From Phoronis ovalis (Eukaryota; Phoronida; Phoronidae), in the NCBI GenBank assembly GCA_028565635.1, contig JAOXYB010053968.1:1-11359 (forward strand): 11,359 nucleotides of DNA, read 5' to 3'. The first letter of the stretch is position 1, and every line of letters starts with the position of its first letter. The notes beneath the pieces are model-generated. The model saw nothing but the letters and a program-made list of their open reading frames with translations, searched no databases and was not told the DNA's origin. The translations under genes and the position numbers were made by a program. Shown piece by piece: positions 8,502-11,359 of the stretch.

Positions 8502-8927
8502 ATAACTGGGAAGATGTTGTTATTGATAACCTCTCTCAGATTAGGTCACAAGATGTTGACAACTATTTTTTATATTCGAAGCACGCAACTGGAAGAAAGA
8601 AACACTGCAATAGGCAGTTGCAAAAGTCAAAAAAGTTCTGTAACGAGGGATATATTACTACCATGAGAATTAATGCTGTCTCCATATTTGTTCGTTAAAT
8701 CTCAGTGTCAACCCAGTATGAGGAGGACAGTCTCGGTTGGAGATGTAAATGTGTCAAAATACGAATTGCATGTTGTTCTAGTAAAAAATACATGTACCTG
8801 CAAGGCAGGATTGTGAGGTCTTTGTAGTCACAGAGGGAGACTTTTATTAACATTAGTCAAAGAGAAAAATGCAAGGAGAGCTAGGGAATGCAGCAGGGCT
8901 ATACCTAGGACAGTGGAGAGGCAATAG
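8502..8927 (+). pseudogene. Decayed SWIM zinc-finger protein fragment
   Basis: SWIM fingers (C-x-C-xn-C-x-H) bind zinc and occur in SWI2/SNF2, MuDR-type transposases, MEKK1-like proteins and many metazoan YqaJ-nuclease or transposon-linked proteins. Behind TTTTGTTGTAG the frame reads NWEDVVIDNLSQIRSQDVDN, a YFLYSKHATGRKK stretch, and KKFCNEGYITTMRINAV. A one-base shift near 8690 then continues into SQCQPSMRRTVSVGDVN, KYELHVVLVKNT and the finger CTCKAGL*GLCSH. Its ligands are Cys codons 8793, 8799 and 8823 and His 8829. A TGA (8814) sits inside the finger. The frame runs on (LLLTLVKEKN) to a TAG at 8925. The layout of basic linker, 'SM+RT' strand, V-rich strand and C-x-C-K-A-G-L-x-G-L-C-S-H is that of SWIM proteins related to transposon YqaJ proteins. 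No nuclease motif is visible, so that partner domain is inference. Confidence 0.75.
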
Positions 8928-9508
8928 AAATAGAGTTCTCTTCTAGCATTTGAATATTTCAACAAATAACAACAATTAATAAACAGACATTTTTTCTGGA
9001 AATTTGTGTATGGTTGGATCTGAATTAGATAAAATAACACAAGAACTTGTTACTTTTTTCATTTGTAGCCTTTGTCCACAATTCCGAACATACATAGTCA
9101 CTAAATGTGGCAACACTGCGCGAAATACTTCTTGTTCACTTGTTATGTTTAACTTTGAAATTTGAAAAATACACTAGCATTACATAGTAAGAAATTATTA
9201 TTACCTACATGTATAAATACTCGCTCGGAAACAACCATGTTCTTAAAAAACCAGTGTTGCTAAAGAACTTTTTAATAAATGCCTTGACTATGATAATGTA
9301 AAGAAAATTAAGTTGCATAGAAACAAAAACAGTTATTTCATTTTTTGTTAAATTTTTTAATTCACAGAAATGAGGCCACCTTTTTTCCAAAGTGTGTTTG
9401 GTATTTTTATTACTTCCATCTTCTGATCAAAGTTTATCAATAACCAAATATGCTAATTTGTTTCATCTCTTTTCATATTTAATTAAGAAATGGTATTTTT
9501 ATTTATAG
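8928..9508. other. Non-coding spacer or intron-like stretch
   Basis: AT-rich, with no readable protein on either strand. The minus frames at 8828-9040 and 9205-9390 are low-complexity and cover a plus-strand fragment or spacer. It ends in a strong acceptor-like TTTTTATTTATAG at 9496-9508. Confidence 0.5.
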
Positions 9509-9950
9509 GTGAAGATGTAGAAAGATGGTTACTCAACAATTTTGAAGCTGGCAGCTCTTGTGACAACATCCACCTGAAATAGTGTTTTCAGCAATTTATA
9601 TCGGAGCATCCGCATTTTAGACAAACAACGTATGAGAAACAAGTTTGGCAGGTTACTGGAGAAGTATGCTAAATATTTGTTTCCAATGGCAGTTAAAAGT
9701 AGACGATGCATTAAAGGCACAAAGAAGAAATCTAAATCAGCTCCATATCCAGGTCCAGTGTTAAATTCGAAGCCCACAGACACAACACTGTCAGAACATT
9801 CAAACAACTCGCCAGAGCATTTGAACTCGCCAGGCCCAAACAACAAGCCAGAATCCACAAACAGCTACCCAAACACCAGTTCTGATAGATCAGCCATGTC
9901 ACGTCAATGTCTCTGGAAAGGGTGCAAAATAAATACAAAAATATTTTTGT
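9509..9950 (+). pseudogene. Decayed RFX-like winged-helix fragment with Ser/Pro/Asn tail
   Basis: Behind ATTTATAG the frame gives EDVERWLLNNFEAGSS, then CDNIHLK, a TAG at 9580, and CFQQFISEHPHFRQTTYE. A one-base shift near 9630 continues as NKFGRLLEKYAKYLFP, AVKSRRCIKGTKKKSK. In RFX-type domains W-L-x-x-N-[FY]-E leads helix 1, a [Y/F]-x-x-[FY] helix with acidic or Cys residues comes next, and F-G-[KR]-L-[IL]...[VF]-F-P leads the recognition helix and basic R-R wing. The order and spacing here fit. The match is by eye and remote. A poxvirus D5-type or other winged helix is an alternative. After it comes a long Ser/Pro/Asn/Thr-rich linker (YPGPVLNSKPTDTTLSEHS onward) to about 9900, then sequence that looks non-coding although the frame stays open to 10220. 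The stop and shift mean it is not expressed as one protein in this form. Confidence 0.55.
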
Positions 9951-10135
9951 TAATAAAAAAGGATGTTTTATCTACCTGGTCCAAATTGAAAAGCAACTGG
10001 ATTTCATTTTTTGTTTTGAAAACAAATGTCCAAACATATGACAAGTCCTTGTGTCTGATAGGCATATTTTTAATAAGAAATATGAAAACATGTTGTCTGA
10101 GTAACACATTTACTACATTTCACTACTTATTTCAG

Positions 10136-10272
10136 AAGCTACCATTTGTGTGCAGCCACCTATTATTGTCCAGGACACTATTATGGATATATAATGGTAA
10201 ATGGACAACTGGCAAAATATGATCCAATGTACAAAGGATTATCAACAAACACAGGAAAACTTAACTGTTTGA
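10136..10272 (+). pseudogene. Terminal exon-like fragment, unrecognised
   Basis: After ACTTATTTCAG a frame opens with AA, then GCT (EATICVQPPIIVQDTIMDI if a G is spliced in front), with TAA at 10192 and 10198. It goes on as MDNWQNMIQCTKDYQQTQEN and LTV to a TGA at 10270. The Gln/Asn/hydrophobic composition and the acceptor context suggest a last exon, and the two close stops suggest decay. No domain is recognisable. I could not identify the donor that would have joined it to the fragment ending near 9950. Confidence 0.3.
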
Positions 10273-10759
10273 TATTTTGTGGTGAAAACTGAGGCTGTTT
10301 AAATATCTTGCGATTTTTTTAAACATTTTGTTTTTATGTACACACAAACTGTTAGTCCTATATGGAAAGGCTTTTGTAATATTTAATGATAACAATGCTG
10401 TTAAACTATAGCAAGAAGAGCTTATTTTATCATATTTGTCAAGTACATGTTCGTGATATGTATGTTATTTATATAATATGTCTGCATCAACTTGCGACTA
10501 AGTACAACGAACTAGAAGTCCTTAAACATTTTTATACAGAGTTTGTGTCAAGGATTTTCAAATATGTTTAAGACAAGTTTTCATTCCTTCTGTTACTTTA
10601 AACTATGTTTAAGTTCATCTTTAGAAGTATACATTTCATTAATATTTTATCAGACATCTTCAACAACTTGCACACAATTTTACCATTCTTACACATAATT
10701 TACAATTAATTTACCAAGGTTCCCATAAACAGAATGATATTATAAACCTTTTATAAACA
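10273..10759. other. Non-coding AT-rich stretch
   Basis: About 490 bases without a readable protein. The 61-codon frame at 10386-10571 is Ile/Tyr/Leu-rich low-complexity and is taken as chance. Confidence 0.5.
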
Positions 10760-10999
10760 ATGCAGATGGATCTTGAAAAACGGAGCTAGGCGCAAAAATG
10801 CCGTACTAACAGACTGGTAAAAAACAGAAGAATAGAAAATAGCATTGCTGAAATAATAACTAAGTTATTTTTAGAGGAACTGAAATGAAATCTTAATTTC
10901 TATAAGAAAGGATATATTACGTGTGAGAAGAAAAATAGTAACCTGGAAAATCGTGTTGAAGAACTAACAACTCTGGTTAAGACACTGATAACTACATAG
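10760..10999 (+). pseudogene. Decayed coiled-coil / leucine-zipper-like fragment
   Basis: One reading frame of 80 codons holds three internal features. First comes MQMDLEKRS, a TAG at 10787, and AQKCRTNRLVKNRRIEN, a basic stretch with an A-x-K-C-R core like the DNA-contact region of bZIP proteins. Then follow a helix (IAEIITKLFLEELK), a TGA at 10886, and after a break CEKKNSNLENRVEELTTLV, KTLI, ending with TAG at 10997. The last part has Leu/Val at heptad-like spacing. A bZIP relic is one reading. The distance from the basic stretch to the zipper is too long for a normal bZIP. The other reading is the coiled coil that precedes an SGNH domain in some CR1-like retrotransposon ORF1 proteins, which the next fragment (same frame, 21 bases on) supports. 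Confidence 0.35.
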
Positions 11000-11020
11000 T
11001 TATTAAAATCTTTTTGAATT

Positions 11021-11254
11021 GATGATCCAATGCAACCATCCATTGTAGTTTTAAAATTAGGTACGAACGATTTACACAACAGTCATCCTTGCAACTGGAG
11101 CGAACTGGATTTTTGAAATAGCTAAGGAAATACATTCTCGGTTTTAGTCCCACATGTAGTCATATCCTTGGTTCTATTTCGCGCAGTGGATACGTCTAGT
11201 TTGTTTAATAGAAATGCTGTGATATTTAATGCATTTTTGAAAGCTACTTACTGA
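11021..11254 (+). pseudogene. SGNH/GDSL hydrolase-like fragment, interrupted by stops
   Basis: SGNH enzymes are serine esterases. Block III is G-x-N-D, where Asn is an oxyanion-hole residue. The frame gives MQPSIVVLKLGTNDL (GTND codons 11060-11071), then HNSHPCNWSELDF, stops at 11114 (TGA) and 11123 (TAA), then SVLVPHVVISLVLFRAVDTS and LFNRNAVIFNAFLKATY to a TGA at 11252. The strand-GTNDL-helix-strand (VVxSxVLxR)-FN..V..FN..L order is that of the animal and transposon SGNH family. Block I (GDS with the nucleophile Ser) is missing upstream and the terminal D-x-x-H is not reached. It is in frame with the coiled-coil piece ending at 10999, so both may come from one ORF1-like protein with a deletion between. 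The stops make it non-functional here. Confidence 0.6.
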
Positions 11255-11274
11255 ATATAGCCATGGTTCGCACA

Positions 11275-11359
11275 GTCTGGAAAAGTCATGGAATTTTGGA
11301 GTCTGTCTGGAAAAGTCATGGAATTTGATTTTGTCATGGAAAAGTCTTTAAATATAGCA
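11275..11359 (+). repeat. Minisatellite, 28-30 bp period, running off the window
   Basis: GTCTGGAAAAGTCATGGAAT starts at 11275 and again at 11305, a 30-bp period. A third, diverged unit (GTCATGGAAAAGTC) starts at 11333, 28 bp later. The core TGGAAAAGTCATGGAATTT is nearly perfect in the first two. The array continues beyond the window edge, so copy number is unknown. Dispersed arrays with a 'GGAAAAGTCATGGAATTT' core are familiar to me from several animal genomes. That is recollection, not a search. Confidence 0.85.

Noticed and set aside
9529-9858. 109-codon minus-strand open frame
   Set aside because: It is antisense to the Ser/Pro/Asn-rich part of the winged-helix fragment. It is a shadow of that composition.
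9951-10222. C-terminal part of the long plus frame that starts at 9632
   Set aside because: After about 9950 the residues become low-complexity Ile/Phe/Lys, as in translated intron. The exon-like signal resumes in another frame at 10136.
7223-10272. Stop-codon reassignment or readthrough as an explanation for the in-frame stops
   Set aside because: TAA, TAG and TGA all interrupt frames and single-base shifts are present too. The intact UBC9 gene uses a normal TGA stop. Decay is the simpler reading.
1-11359. CRISPR array, bacterial operon or prophage
   Set aside because: There are no regularly spaced direct repeats with unique spacers and no ribosome-binding-site-led gene runs. The spliced UBC9 gene shows the DNA is from an animal nucleus.

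Overview
The window is animal nuclear DNA: AT-rich, with spliced exons that have GT/AG boundaries, long introns and AATAAA polyadenylation signals. It has no bacterial-style operons. The one intact gene is the 3' end of UBC9 (UBE2I), the SUMO-conjugating E2 enzyme, on the plus strand. Protein identity alone does not fix the phylum. The mix of PIF/Harbinger, SWIM and SGNH-type fragments would suit an invertebrate such as a cnidarian, sponge or mollusc, but that is inference.

Layout. Positions 1-1296 are intron, or DNA upstream of the first visible exon. Positions 1297-2535 hold the last three coding exons of UBC9, with clean phase-compatible splice sites. Its 3' UTR probably ends near 3190, after two AATAAA signals. 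Positions about 3200-5080 show no coding signal. From 5081 to the end runs a graveyard of decayed coding fragments, all on the plus strand: a Cys/Lys-rich frame with short repeats (5081-5518); a PIF/Harbinger DDE transposase remnant with all three acidic motifs recognisable (5735-6732); a series of exon-like pieces (7223-7462, 7656-7766, 8127-8276, 8502-8927, 9509-9950, 10136-10272); a coiled-coil or zipper-like piece (10760-10999); and a piece resembling SGNH/GDSL hydrolases (11021-11254). Several of the exon-like pieces follow an acceptor-like pyrimidine-AG. One carries a SWIM zinc-finger signature and another an RFX-like winged-helix signature. The window ends in a 28-30 bp minisatellite.

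The first half is a living housekeeping gene. In the second half almost every recognisable frame carries in-frame stops or single-base frameshifts, so it reads as relics of transposons or accessory genes. The most interesting question is whether the collinear pieces from 7223 to 10272, or even from 5081, derive from one multi-exon element combining a DDE transposase with SWIM and winged-helix partners. The sequence alone does not settle this.
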